Assembly: GCA_038246785.1 (NCBI GenBank)
Contig: JBBRVP010000015.1
Span: forward strand, 10,000 to 73,999
Length of the DNA stretch: 64,000 nt
Source: JBBRVP01 sp038246785
Lineage (GTDB): Bacteria > Actinomycetota > Actinomycetes > Jiangellales > Jiangellaceae
Direction of reading: 5' to 3'
Shown: piece by piece, positions 8,568 through 16,427 of the stretch
Layout: every line of letters begins with the position of its first letter
Position numbering within the stretch: the stretch's first letter is position 1
Translations under genes and position numbers: made by a program
Notes under the pieces: model-generated
What the model was told of the DNA's origin: nothing
What the model saw: the letters and a program-made list of their open reading frames with translations, nothing else
Database searches by the model: none

Positions 8568-9368
8568 TCAGCGCGGAGGGCGCCGCTGCTCCCGCGCGGA
8601 GGCGTAGAGGCACACGGCGGCGGCGGTGGCCAGGTTGAGGCTCTCGGCGCGGCCGCGCAACGGCACGCGGACGACGGCGTCGGCGAGCGCCCGCTCCGCG
8701 GCGGACATCCCCCAGGCCTCGTTGCCGAACACCCACGCGGTCGGCCCGGCCAGCAGCCCGGTGTCGGCGGCCTCGTCGAGGTCGAGCGCTCCCGAGGCGT
8801 CTGCCGCGAGCACGGTGAGTCCGCCTGCCCGCAGCCGTTCGAGGACACCGGGCAGCTCCGCGCCGATGACGAGCGGGAGGTGGAACAGCGAGCCGGCGCT
8901 CGCCCGCACCGCCTTGCCGTTGTACGGGTCGACGCTGCCGGCAGTGAGCACGACGGCGTCCGCGCCGGCGGCGTCGGCGCAGCGTACGACGGCGCCGGCG
9001 TTGCCCGGGTCACGGACTGCGGACAGCACCGCGAGCAGGCGCGGACCTTGGGCGAGAACGGCGCTCAGATCGCTCGTGCGTCGGAGGCAGACGGCCACGA
9101 CCCCCTGCGGAGTGACGGTCTCGGCGAGTACGGCGACGGCGTCCTCGGCACAGGCCCGGACGGGCACCTCGGCCGCAGCCGCTGCGTCGAGCAGGTCGCC
9201 GTGACGAGCACGGGCGGCGTCGGTGACGAACACCTCGACGGCCACGCCGGCGCCCAGCGCCTCCCGGACCGCCTGTGGGCCCTCGACGAGGAAGCGGCCG
9301 GCCCGCTCACGGCCGGCCCGACGCAGCAGCAGCCGCGCCTGCCGTACCCGCTCGGAGCGAGCGGACAG
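8568..9368 (-). CDS. TrmH/SpoU-family RNA 2'-O-methyltransferase
   Basis: This SPOUT-fold methyltransferase probably methylates 23S rRNA or tRNA. Family motifs are LSAVRDPGNAGAVVRCADA, WVFGNEAWGMS, and VRVPLRGRAESLNLATAAAVCLY at the C-terminal trefoil knot. The homologous N-terminal substrate-binding domain (RSERVRQARLLL, FLVEGPQAVREAL) lies upstream of the first ordinary start, GTG 9245. No ATG, GTG or TTG covers it, and the best fitting start is CTG 9368, giving 266 residues. With GTG 9245 the protein would be 225 residues and lack that domain. It follows rplT, a common actinobacterial arrangement. Confidence 0.85.
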   Translation of the reverse strand: MSARSERVRQARLLLRRAGRERAGRFLVEGPQAVREALGAGVAVEVFVTDAARARHGDLLDAAAAAEVPVRACAEDAVAVLAETVTPQGVVAVCLRRTSDLSAVLAQGPRLLAVLSAVRDPGNAGAVVRCADAAGADAVVLTAGSVDPYNGKAVRASAGSLFHLPLVIGAELPGVLERLRAGGLTVLAADASGALDLDEAADTGLLAGPTAWVFGNEAWGMSAAERALADAVVRVPLRGRAESLNLATAAAVCLYASAREQRRPPR

Positions 9369-9402
9369 GCGCGGCCCCGACGAGGGGAAGGGCTGCCCGG
9401 CC

Positions 9403-9783
9403 TCAGGCAGCGGGGGCGTTGCGGTCCTCCGGCAGGGACGCGCGCGCGGTCTCGACGAGCGTGGCGAACGCCGCTGCGTCGTGGACGGCCAGCTCGGCGA
9501 GGATCTTGCGGTCGACCTCGACGCCCGCCGCCTTCAGGCCCTGCACGAAGCGGTTGTAGGTCAGCCCGTGGGCGCGGGCGCCCGCGTTGATCCGAGTGAT
9601 CCACAGCCGGCGGAAGTCGCCCTTGCGCTTCTTGCGGTCGCGGTAGGCGTAGACCAGGGAGTGACTGACCTGCTCCTTGGCCTTCCGGTAGAGCCGCGAG
9701 CGCTGGCCGCGGTAGCCGCTGGCCTGATCGAGGACGACTCGACGCTTCTTGTGGGCGTTGACCGCCCGCTTCACGCGTGCCAC
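9403..9783 (-). CDS. rplT: 50S ribosomal protein L20
   Basis: L20 is an early-assembly protein of the large ribosomal subunit that binds 23S rRNA. The 126-residue sequence begins MARVKRAVNAHKKRR, with the diagnostic GYRGQRSRLYRKAKEQV and DRKKRKGDFRRLWITRINA segments. It is the last gene of infC-rpmI-rplT. In some bacteria L20 represses this operon through its leader; no such L20-binding mimic was identified here. Confidence 0.98.
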   Translation of the reverse strand: MARVKRAVNAHKKRRVVLDQASGYRGQRSRLYRKAKEQVSHSLVYAYRDRKKRKGDFRRLWITRINAGARAHGLTYNRFVQGLKAAGVEVDRKILAELAVHDAAAFATLVETARASLPEDRNAPAA

Positions 9784-9865
9784 GTGCGTACTCCTTGCGT
9801 CGTCGGACCACTCGGCCCGGTTCTGTTCGGGAAGCCCCGACCGGCCCCACCGGCAGGGTCTGCGC

Positions 9866-10060
9866 TCAGATGCCGAGCAGCCGCCTGACCCGCTTGACGT
9901 CGGCCTTGGAGGTCACGACGACACCGGAAAGACGGCGCGTACGGGTCGTGGGCTTGCTCTCGAAGTTGTGCCGGCGGTTGGCCTGCTCGCGCATCACCTT
10001 GCCGGTGCCCGTGACCTTGAAGCGCTTCTTGGTCCCGCTGTGCGGCTTCATCTTCGGCAT
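9866..10060 (-). CDS. rpmI: 50S ribosomal protein L35
   Basis: L35 is a small basic protein of the large ribosomal subunit. The 64-residue sequence MPKMKPHSGTKKRFKVTGTG is diagnostic, and NFESKPTTRTRRLSG follows the family consensus. It is flanked by infC, 24 bp upstream, and rplT, 82 bp downstream, in the standard order. CGAGAGGAG-type purines before the ATG give a good ribosome-binding site. Confidence 0.98.
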   Translation of the reverse strand: MPKMKPHSGTKKRFKVTGTGKVMREQANRRHNFESKPTTRTRRLSGVVVTSKADVKRVRRLLGI

Positions 10061-10084
10061 CTCGACGGTTCTCCTCTCGAGGGG

Positions 10085-10831
10085 TCAGGCGCCCGCGGCC
10101 GCGGCGTCCTGCGTGTTCTGCGCGCTGTCCCGCTCTGCGCTCGTCTGTGCGGACTCCGTGTCGACCTCGTCGCCTTGGCGGCGCGGCGCCCGGCCGGTGC
10201 GCTTCTCGTCGGCGGCAGCCCGGCCGGCGGCCCGCTCCTGGCGCTCGGACTGCTGGTCGCTGCGTCGCTCCGCCGCCCGGCGGGCCTTCACGGCCTCCAG
10301 GTCGGCTTTCGCCTCGGCCTTCTTGCGGTGCGGTCCGAACACCATGGTCATGTTGCGGCCGTCCTGCTTGGGCGCGGACTCGACGAAACCGATCTCGGTG
10401 ACGTCCTGGGCCAGCCGCTGGAGGAGCCGGAAGCCGAGCTCGGGCCGCGACTGCTCGCGACCGCGAAACATGATCGTGACCTTCACCTTGTCGCCGGCCC
10501 GCAGGAAGCGCTCGACGTTGCGCTTCTTGGTCTCGTAGTCGTGCGGGTCGATCTTTGGCCGGAGCTTCTGCTCCTTGATGACGACGTTGGTCTGGTTGCG
10601 GCGCGACTCGCGCGCCTTCATCGCCGACTCGTACTTGAACTTGCCGAAGTCCATGAGCTTGGCCACGGGCGGGCGGGCCTCGGCGGCCACCTCGACGAGG
10701 TCGAGGTCGGCCTCCTGGGCCAGCCGGAGCGCGTCCTCGATGCGGACGATGCCGACCTGCTCGCCGCCGGGGCCGACGAGGCGGACCTCCGGGACGCGGA
10801 TCCGGTCGTTGATGCGGGGCTCGACGCTGAT
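10085..10831 (-). CDS. infC: Translation initiation factor IF-3, with an ATC start
   Basis: IF-3 checks the start codon and keeps ribosomal subunits apart. The protein begins ISVEPRINDRIRVPEVRLVG, the conserved N-domain start, and contains LMDFGKFKYE and the C-domain. The only initiator at the conserved position is ATC 10831, preceded by GGAGGA four to five bases upstream; the nearby GTG is out of frame. Rare AUU/AUC starts in infC permit IF-3 to limit its own translation. A basic, Ala/Arg/Gln-rich tail of roughly 70 residues follows the core, as in other actinobacteria. Length is 248 residues. Confidence 0.93.
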   Translation of the reverse strand: MSVEPRINDRIRVPEVRLVGPGGEQVGIVRIEDALRLAQEADLDLVEVAAEARPPVAKLMDFGKFKYESAMKARESRRNQTNVVIKEQKLRPKIDPHDYETKKRNVERFLRAGDKVKVTIMFRGREQSRPELGFRLLQRLAQDVTEIGFVESAPKQDGRNMTMVFGPHRKKAEAKADLEAVKARRAAERRSDQQSERQERAAGRAAADEKRTGRAPRRQGDEVDTESAQTSAERDSAQNTQDAAAAGA

Positions 10832-11104
10832 GTGTCCTCCACGGTGCACTCGACGGGGCGACCCCGGACACGGAAACGGCCTCCGCGCCGGACGCACGGA
10901 GGCCTCGCGCACACCGGTAGGCCCGTCCGTGAGGACGGTCCCAGGCCGCGCCCCGAGGGGCCGGCCGACCGGGACCCGACGACGAGACGCACCAGGATGC
11001 GCCGACGTGCGGGTGGGAGAGGTCTCCGCTTGCCACCGGCACCACCGCGTCCGGAGAAGCCGGGCGCGGCTGACGCCGATCGGTCGTGGGCGAGGATACC
11101 AGCC
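10832..11104 (-). promoter_or_regulatory. infC leader with stem-loops and a -10-like box
   Basis: The 273-bp gap separates infC from the divergent DUF1844 gene. On the minus strand a TGGTATCCT extended -10 box lies near 11092-11100, leaving a leader of roughly 250 nt. Two stems are visible: CCGTCC/GGACGG with a 4-nt loop near 10930-10945, and GGCCTCCG/CGGAGGCC near 10878-10905, followed by a short T run. This arrangement could hold an attenuator or ribosomal-protein regulatory site. Function is inferred. Confidence 0.4.
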
Positions 11105-11485
11105 GTGGACAGCCCCGAGGATGCCCCGCAGAGCGCCGACGCCGCCGACGCCGCCGACGCCACCCGCGCCACCCGTGACATCGCCGACGTCCCGGCGGTC
11201 GAGGTGGTCTCGACGGCGGCGCTGCACCTCATGAGCGCGGCGGCGGTGCAGCTCGGCCTGGCCGAGGACCTGCCCGACCACCGCGACCTGGCCGAGGCCC
11301 GTGTGCTGATCGAGGCGCTGGCCGGGCTGGTGACCGCCGGGGCACCAGCCCTGGGAGGCAGCCATGCCGCTCCGCTGCGCGACGGCCTGCGGACGCTGCA
11401 GCTGGCGTTCCGCGAGGCGTCGGTCGTCCCCGACGCACCGGGCGAGGGGCCCGGCGAGCGCTGGACCGGCCAGGTTCGCCGCTGA
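11105..11485 (+). CDS. DUF1844 family protein
   Basis: This 126-residue protein has the DUF1844 core VEVVSTAALHLMSAAAVQLGL and ARVLIEALAGLV, predicted to be helical; function is unknown. It is preceded by an acidic Ala/Asp-rich stretch of about 25 residues that includes a DAA repeat. In many actinobacteria it is encoded divergently from infC, exactly as here. GTG 11105 gives the expected N-terminus and lies just downstream of the shared promoter region. Confidence 0.82.
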   Translation: MDSPEDAPQSADAADAADATRATRDIADVPAVEVVSTAALHLMSAAAVQLGLAEDLPDHRDLAEARVLIEALAGLVTAGAPALGGSHAAPLRDGLRTLQLAFREASVVPDAPGEGPGERWTGQVRR

Positions 11486-11512
11486 GGCTGCCGGGCCGGC
11501 GGGGCGCGTCGC

Positions 11513-12028
11513 TCAGCCGTGGACCGCCAGAACGTCCAGCTCCGGACGCTCGACCGCGAAGCGGACCGGTCCGGCGAGGTCGACGACGAGAGCCTCAGCA
11601 CCGTCCGCGAGCGCCGCTTGGGCCGCCTGGGCACCCGTCACGGGCACCGGGCGGGCCGCCGGGTCCCAGCGGGTCATGCTGTCCGCGCCGGTGAAGGCCA
11701 GCAGGCCGCGCCGGCCGTCCCCGCTCGTGGTCGACACCGCCGCCAGGTGCGACTCCTTCTCCCTCCGCGATATCCCGCCGGTGTCCGACGTCGGCACCGC
11801 GTCGTCGAGCACCGCGTCGTCGAGCACCGCGTCGTCGAGCACCGCGTCGTCGAGCACCGCGACCACCGGCACGAGGACGCGCGCGCCAGCCAGCCGCGCG
11901 AGCAGGTCCGCCGCGGGCACGCGGCCACCGGCGTACGCCTCGACGGCGGCGGCCAGCTCCGGGTCTGACGCGCCGGTGTCGTCGGGGAACGCCGGCTGCG
12001 GGATCGTCCGACCGACCTCCTGCCTCAT
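11513..12028 (-). CDS. SseB-like protein with a VLDDA pentapeptide repeat
   Basis: This 171-residue protein resembles the SseB N-terminal family: LAAAVEAYAGGRVPAADLLARLAGARVLVPVVAVLDD, then LAAVSTTSGDGRRGLLAFTGADSMTRWDP, and ALVVDLAGPVRFAVERPELDVLA. The cellular role of actinobacterial members is unclear. A four-fold VLDDA repeat sits in the loop after the first strand, encoded by 15-bp tandem repeats at 11795-11854, so repeat changes stay in frame. It ends 28 bp after DUF1844 on the opposite strand and starts close to the divergent kinase gene. Confidence 0.75.
   Translation of the reverse strand: MRQEVGRTIPQPAFPDDTGASDPELAAAVEAYAGGRVPAADLLARLAGARVLVPVVAVLDDAVLDDAVLDDAVLDDAVPTSDTGGISRREKESHLAAVSTTSGDGRRGLLAFTGADSMTRWDPAARPVPVTGAQAAQAALADGAEALVVDLAGPVRFAVERPELDVLAVHG
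11795..11854. repeat. Four perfect 15-bp tandem repeats inside the SseB-like gene
   Basis: The unit CACCGCGTCGTCGAG is repeated at 11795, 11810, 11825 and 11840, with a partial copy after it. Because the unit is five codons long, slippage would change the number of VLDDA pentapeptides without breaking the frame. Confidence 0.95.
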
Positions 12029-12066
12029 GCAGCCAGGCTACGGACGCTGCTCGGTACCGTCGCGTC

Positions 12067-12696
12067 GTGTCCGCCCCGACCGGCGAGCCGCCCGTGATGG
12101 CGCTGGCCGACCTCGCCGCCCGGGCGGCCGCGGCGCCGCCGAGCCTCGGCCACACGCGCCTGGTCTGCGTCGACGGGCCGTCCGGCTCGGGCAAGACGGT
12201 GCTGGCCGAGCGGCTCGCCGCCGGTCTCGGCGGCTGCCCTGTGGTGCACATGGACGACCTCTACCCCGGCTGGGACGGGCTCGCCGCGGCGGTGCCGCTG
12301 CTGGTGGCGCAGATCATGGAGCCGCTGGCCGCCGGGCGAGCCGCGACGTACCGGCGCTACGACTGGGACGCCGGTGGGTACGCCGAGGAGCACACCGTGC
12401 CCGCCGCGGACGCGCTCGTCGTCGAGGGCGTCGGCTGCGGCGCCCGGAACCCCGCGGCGTACGCCTGCCTGCTCGTCTGGGTGGAGGCGCCGCACGCCGT
12501 GCGCCTCGCCCGCGGCCTCGCTCGCGACGGCGAGGCCTACCGCCCGCACTGGCAGCGCTGGGCGGTGCAGGAGGAGGCGCTGTTCGCGGACGAGCGGACG
12601 CGGGAACGGGCCGACGTACGGGTCGATGGGGCTCCCGTCGCACCGCACGACCCGGCGAGCCAGGTTGTGCTGCTGCCGGAGCGACCCGAGGCGTGA
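12067..12696 (+). CDS. Uridine kinase-like P-loop protein
   Basis: This 209-residue nucleotide-binding protein has a Walker A motif DGPSGSGKTVLAERL (residues 36-50), HMDDLYPGWDGL resembling the nucleoside-binding DDFY motif of uridine kinases, and a lid region with YRRYDWD and VEGVGCG. The substrate is not proven; ATP-binding protein is the cautious name. The GTG 12067 start has TACCGT six bases upstream, compatible with leaderless transcription divergent from the SseB-like gene. Confidence 0.75.
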   Translation: MSAPTGEPPVMALADLAARAAAAPPSLGHTRLVCVDGPSGSGKTVLAERLAAGLGGCPVVHMDDLYPGWDGLAAAVPLLVAQIMEPLAAGRAATYRRYDWDAGGYAEEHTVPAADALVVEGVGCGARNPAAYACLLVWVEAPHAVRLARGLARDGEAYRPHWQRWAVQEEALFADERTRERADVRVDGAPVAPHDPASQVVLLPERPEA

Positions 12697-12772
12697 GCGG
12701 GGCCATGACTGACCCGCCCGAGCGTCCGGCGTTTTGGAGCGGCGGGTGCGATGCCCGCGCTCAAGATCGAGT

Positions 12773-12820
12773 GTGAAGTCCGGTACGGCACGCGGTTCGG
12801 CGTGTCGTACCGGACTTCAC
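12773..12820. repeat. Large hairpin with 21-bp arms and a 6-nt loop
   Basis: Arms 12773-12793 and 12800-12820 are complementary except for one position that can form a G-U pair; the loop is GGTTCG. It lies 77 bp downstream of the kinase stop. It may end transcription without a T tract, or be a mobile palindromic element. Confidence 0.85.
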
Positions 12821-13219
12821 GGTCGACTTGGCCGTCACGGTCTGCCACCAGCGACCCCCTGCGCCTCGCTGAGTGCGCGGTGCTGGACCACCGAGGGTGG
12901 GGACGATGGACAAAGCCAGCTCATGAGCGAGGACGACGCGTCCGTGGTGCTCATCGTCAGCGACGTACCACCGCACGGCGACCCGGTCGCCCCTCGCCGG
13001 GACCGGGCGGCCTTACGCCGTTCGAGTCTCCGTGGGCTCTTGGAGCCCGGCTCTTGGAGCCCGGCTCTTCGACTGGGTGGTAGCGCTGGGTTCGTTCGTG
13101 GTGTACCTGGTGGTCCAGAGCTGCCTGATGTACGCCGTCATCCGCGCCGTCTGGACGGCGCTCACCTCCTGGTCGGCGCCGAGGGATGGCCGCAGCCGGG
13201 CGCTCATCCCCGCGAGCAG

Positions 13220-13331
13220 CGATCTTGATGCAGCGTCGACATCATGAGCGCGGGGATGTCTCAAGATCGCAGCGGGCTCGGCGATCTAGAGACGTTGCCG
13301 ACATCATGAGCTCGCAACCGTCTCAAGATCG
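13220..13331. repeat. Two tandem REP-like hairpins
   Basis: The first hairpin pairs CGATCTTGA (13220-13228) with TCAAGATCG (13261-13269), with a nested GACATC/GATGTC stem at 13238-13260. The second pairs 13282-13297 with 13315-13331, with one mismatch and one bulge. Both share a gacatcatgag core and a tctcaagatcgc end, so they are copies of one element. Such paired palindromes resemble REP or BIME sequences. Confidence 0.7.
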
Positions 13332-13427
13332 CGGCTGAGGCCCGCCTGATTGACCGGCCGCGCTGCGCGGCAGAGCCTCAAGCGCATGGTCCTCACGCCC
13401 ACCCGAGCCCGCAGCGAACCCGTGGCC

Positions 13428-13661
13428 CTAGGCGCATTTGTGGCGGCGACGACGCTGGCGAGCGGCAACGCCGTCGCGATCCGGACGAGCGACCGGGGGC
13501 TCGAACGGCTGTGGCGCGCTGCGCTTCATCGGCCACTCCAGGCCACCGTCGGCTCTGACGCCAAGCAAGTCGGACGGCCGGCTCCTGAAGGCCTCGCCGA
13601 CCACGATCAACCGGTAGCGGATTGGGTCGTACGCGCACCCCGCCACCTGGCGAACGCTCAT
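13428..13661 (-). CDS. Small hypothetical protein, doubtful
   Basis: A 77-residue frame begins MSVRQVAGCAYDPIRYRLIVVGEAF and ends in a very basic tail. I do not recognise it. The first half has plausible codon and residue composition, and it follows the TMEM175-like gene on the same strand after about 30 bp. The C-terminal half looks like noise. It may be a decayed gene remnant. Confidence 0.3.
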   Translation of the reverse strand: MSVRQVAGCAYDPIRYRLIVVGEAFRSRPSDLLGVRADGGLEWPMKRSAPQPFEPPVARPDRDGVAARQRRRRHKCA

Positions 13662-13690
13662 CACCTGATCGCCGGCCGAGTGACTGCGGA

Positions 13691-14269
<579 letters not shown>

Positions 14270-14422
14270 GGCGGATGCTAACGGCGGGCGCAGCAGCGGT
14301 CACTCTTTGCCTCGGCGGATCACCTCGTATCTGGCCTCGCGCAGCCGCCCCCGGCCGGCAGCCGCGGCCGCCTGCCACGACCCGGCCAGCCAGGTCGAGC
14401 AGCGGCCTTCCCGACGGGCGAC

Positions 14423-15340
14423 TCACAGCTGCGCGCGCAGCAGTGCGGCGATCCGCTCGGTCTCCGCGAGCTCGAGCCGCGGAACCCGCCCCCAGTCGGT
14501 CCCGCCGGCGGGCAACGTCGCCGCCACGTGGACATGGACGTGCGGCACCGACTGGTGGGACGCCACGCCGTTGTTCTGCCAGACGGCGACCCCCTCGGCG
14601 GCGTACGCGGAGGTCAACGCACGGACCATGCGCTGAGTCGACAGGCCGACCGCGGCCACTTCGGCAGGCTCGAGGTCGAGCAGGGTGGGCCGGTGCGCCA
14701 CCGGGACCACGAGGACGTGGCCCCGGCCGCGCTGCTCGCGGGTGACCAGCACGGCGACGACGTCGTCGCGCTCGACGACGCTGAAGGGACGCCTGCCGTC
14801 GAGGTAGTCGCAGAAGGAGCATGCACGGTCGGGGATCCGCAGCGTCGATCCGGCGTGCGCCACGGCGTCCCGCGCCGCGGGGACGGCGGTTCCGGCGCCG
14901 AGGGCGCGCCGTACGCGCTCCCGGTGATGTGGCGGCAGTTCGGGCAGCGCGTCGACGGCGAACCAGCCGACGTCCAGCGACTCGTCGCCGTCGGGTGCGG
15001 CCTCGCCGCCGACCGGGCGGCAGCGGTAGACCGTGACGACGTACTGCGCGCGGTCACCGTTGGTGTGCCGCACCGGCGGCCCCGTGTCGGCGGCCACCAG
15101 CGCCTCGACGACGACGTGGACACCGGTCTCCTCGGCCACCTCGCGGACGGCCGCCTCGGCGGGCTGCTCGCCCGGCTCGACGATGCCGCCCGGCACGGCC
15201 CAGGCTCCGGTGTCGGCGCGCCGCTGCAGCAGCACCCGTCCGGCGTCGTCGACCACGACCGCGCCGGCCGCCGGTAGCAGCAGCAGCGGCTCGGGGCCGA
15301 GCCGTTCGCGCAGACGCCGGACGTGCTCGGGCGCGGCCAT
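14423..15340 (-). CDS. Nudix hydrolase-HIT domain fusion
   Basis: This 305-residue protein joins two nucleotide hydrolase folds. Residues about 15-150 are Nudix, with a perfect box GGIVEPGEQPAEAAVREVAEETG; residues about 175-300 are HIT, with HQSVPHVHVHVA carrying the histidine triad. CSFCDYLDG between them resembles the short Cys pair seen before HIT domains. Nudix acts on NDP-X compounds and HIT on phosphoramidates or adenylates, so the fusion may process one nucleotide in two steps. ATG 15340 is preferred because AGGA lies eight bases upstream; ATG 15349 is also possible. There is no frameshift at the junction. Confidence 0.88.
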   Translation of the reverse strand: MAAPEHVRRLRERLGPEPLLLLPAAGAVVVDDAGRVLLQRRADTGAWAVPGGIVEPGEQPAEAAVREVAEETGVHVVVEALVAADTGPPVRHTNGDRAQYVVTVYRCRPVGGEAAPDGDESLDVGWFAVDALPELPPHHRERVRRALGAGTAVPAARDAVAHAGSTLRIPDRACSFCDYLDGRRPFSVVERDDVVAVLVTREQRGRGHVLVVPVAHRPTLLDLEPAEVAAVGLSTQRMVRALTSAYAAEGVAVWQNNGVASHQSVPHVHVHVAATLPAGGTDWGRVPRLELAETERIAALLRAQL

Positions 15341-15448
15341 GCCCGCCATCCTGCCGGTGACGCACCGGGCGTCGCGACGTCCTGTCGCATCCGGGAGGGG
15401 AGCCGTCGCGGGGCAGTTCGCGGAGCACAAAGATCAGGAGATCACCGA

Positions 15449-15757
15449 TCAGCAGCCGGTGGCTGCCTGCAGCACGCGGCACGCCTCGGCCATGCGCGCG
15501 GGCGACAGCGCGGTGACCTGCCGCCGGAAGCTCGCCCGCGGAACGGTGTGCAGGTTGTCGAAATTCACGACGCAGTCGGTCGGGACACCGTCGGCTCCCT
15601 GGGTCAGGTCGAGCTCGGACACGAGCGCGCGACGTGTTCTCGTCAGTGCGGCCACCACGACCGACCCGATCCGAGCCGCGACCGGGTCCCGAGTGAGGAC
15701 GAGAACCGGTCGGTCGCCACCAGGGGTCGCCGCGAACCAGATCTCACCGCGCTGCAT
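15449..15757 (-). CDS. MazF/PemK-type mRNA interferase toxin
   Basis: This 102-residue protein has the MazF fold start MQRGEIWFAATPGGDRPVLVLTRD, followed by IGSVVVAALTRTRR and a Cys-Val-Val-Asn-Phe-Asp strand (DCVVNFDNLHTV). MazF toxins cleave mRNA at short motifs. It overlaps the antitoxin gene by 14 bp, the usual coupling for type II pairs. Key residues (Arg in GEIW context, Ser/Thr of the ALT strand) are present, so the toxin appears intact. Confidence 0.88.
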   Translation of the reverse strand: MQRGEIWFAATPGGDRPVLVLTRDPVAARIGSVVVAALTRTRRALVSELDLTQGADGVPTDCVVNFDNLHTVPRASFRRQVTALSPARMAEACRVLQAATGC

Positions 15758-15995
15758 CGGCCCAGTCCGACCAGTCCTCGGCCGGCCCCCACTCGGCGAT
15801 CTCGACCAGGGCACGCTCGCCCTCGTCGAGGGGCTGCGCCTGCCACCTCTCGACGTCGAGCTCGCCCGCCAGGCGGACCAGGTGCCGGCGGAGCGCATCG
15901 CGCAGGAGCTCGGAGCGATCCACACCGAGCCGGTCCGCCCAACGCTGCGCGTCCGACGCATCCGCATCGTTGACCCGGAAGCTGAGCATCGTCAT
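15744..15995 (-). CDS. Ribbon-helix-helix antitoxin, MazE-like
   Basis: This 83-residue antitoxin begins MTMLSFRVNDADASDAQRWADRLGVDRSELLRDAL, a ribbon-helix-helix DNA-binding domain. Its acidic C-terminal region (EIAEWGPAEDWSDWADAA) would bind and block the toxin. TAGGCT lies six bases before the ATG (16002-16007), flanked by a perfect palindrome that is probably its operator. It is the first gene of the pair. Confidence 0.87.
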   Translation of the reverse strand: MTMLSFRVNDADASDAQRWADRLGVDRSELLRDALRRHLVRLAGELDVERWQAQPLDEGERALVEIAEWGPAEDWSDWADAAR

Positions 15996-16020
15996 ACGAC
16001 AAGCCTATCCCCGTATGACG
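15990..16020. promoter_or_regulatory. Operator palindrome of the mazEF pair
   Basis: CGTCATACG (15990-15998) and CGTATGACG (16012-16020) form a perfect 9-bp inverted repeat, 22 bp centre to centre. It encloses the TAGGCT -10 box and overlaps the antitoxin start codon. Binding of the antitoxin dimer pair here would block transcription. The symmetry is seen; the regulatory role is inferred from known type II pairs. Confidence 0.75.
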
Positions 16021-16031
16021 AACAATCAGTG

Positions 16032-16427
16032 TCAGGGGGCGACGAGACGGCGCAGCGCCCACCACGCCGCCGGGGCGTACGCCACCACCACCGGGAGCGG
16101 GCCGGTGATCCGCAGCCAGGTCTTCGTCCCCCGCCCGTGCGGCAGGACGCCGTGGTCGAGCCGCAGCCGGGCGGGCCCGATCGGGACGACCATCGTCCAG
16201 TGCCGCCGCGCGGCGTCGACCTCGCCCACCTCGAACGGCAGCCCCACGCCGGCCAGCCCGTGGACGCGCCCCCGCGTCCCCGGGCGCAGCCGGGCGCCGC
16301 GGTAGTCGACCCCCCGGATCTGCGGCGACCACTGCGCCCAGCGCCGCGGCCGCACGTAGCGCTCCCAGACCTCGCTCGGGTCGGCCTCGCCCGAGGCGGC
16401 GAGGTTGACGGTGACGTCGCCGATCAT
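16032..16427 (-). CDS. SRPBCC (START-like) family protein
   Basis: This 131-residue protein looks like a small-ligand-binding SRPBCC fold: DVTVNLAASGEADPSEVWERYVRPRRWAQWSPQIRGVDYRGARLRPGTRGRVHGL. Function is unknown. Its ATG overlaps the mshC stop as ATGA, so it is cotranslated with mshC. It is not a recognised enzyme of mycothiol synthesis. Confidence 0.75.
   Translation of the reverse strand: MIGDVTVNLAASGEADPSEVWERYVRPRRWAQWSPQIRGVDYRGARLRPGTRGRVHGLAGVGLPFEVGEVDAARRHWTMVVPIGPARLRLDHGVLPHGRGTKTWLRITGPLPVVVAYAPAAWWALRRLVAP

Larger units (their letters stand above)
12697..13427. other. Gene-poor stretch with several palindromes
   Basis: I see no convincing gene here. Plus-strand frames at 12734-13228 and 13032-13247 lack family motifs; the latter would encode one hydrophobic segment (FDWVVALGSFVVYLVV) but has no good start signal and ends inside a repeat. 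The stretch contains one strong hairpin and two tandem related hairpins, listed separately. Confidence 0.6.

Noticed and set aside
13032..13247. Small membrane-like protein on the plus strand
   Set aside because: One hydrophobic stretch, no ribosome-binding site, and it runs into the hairpin repeat.
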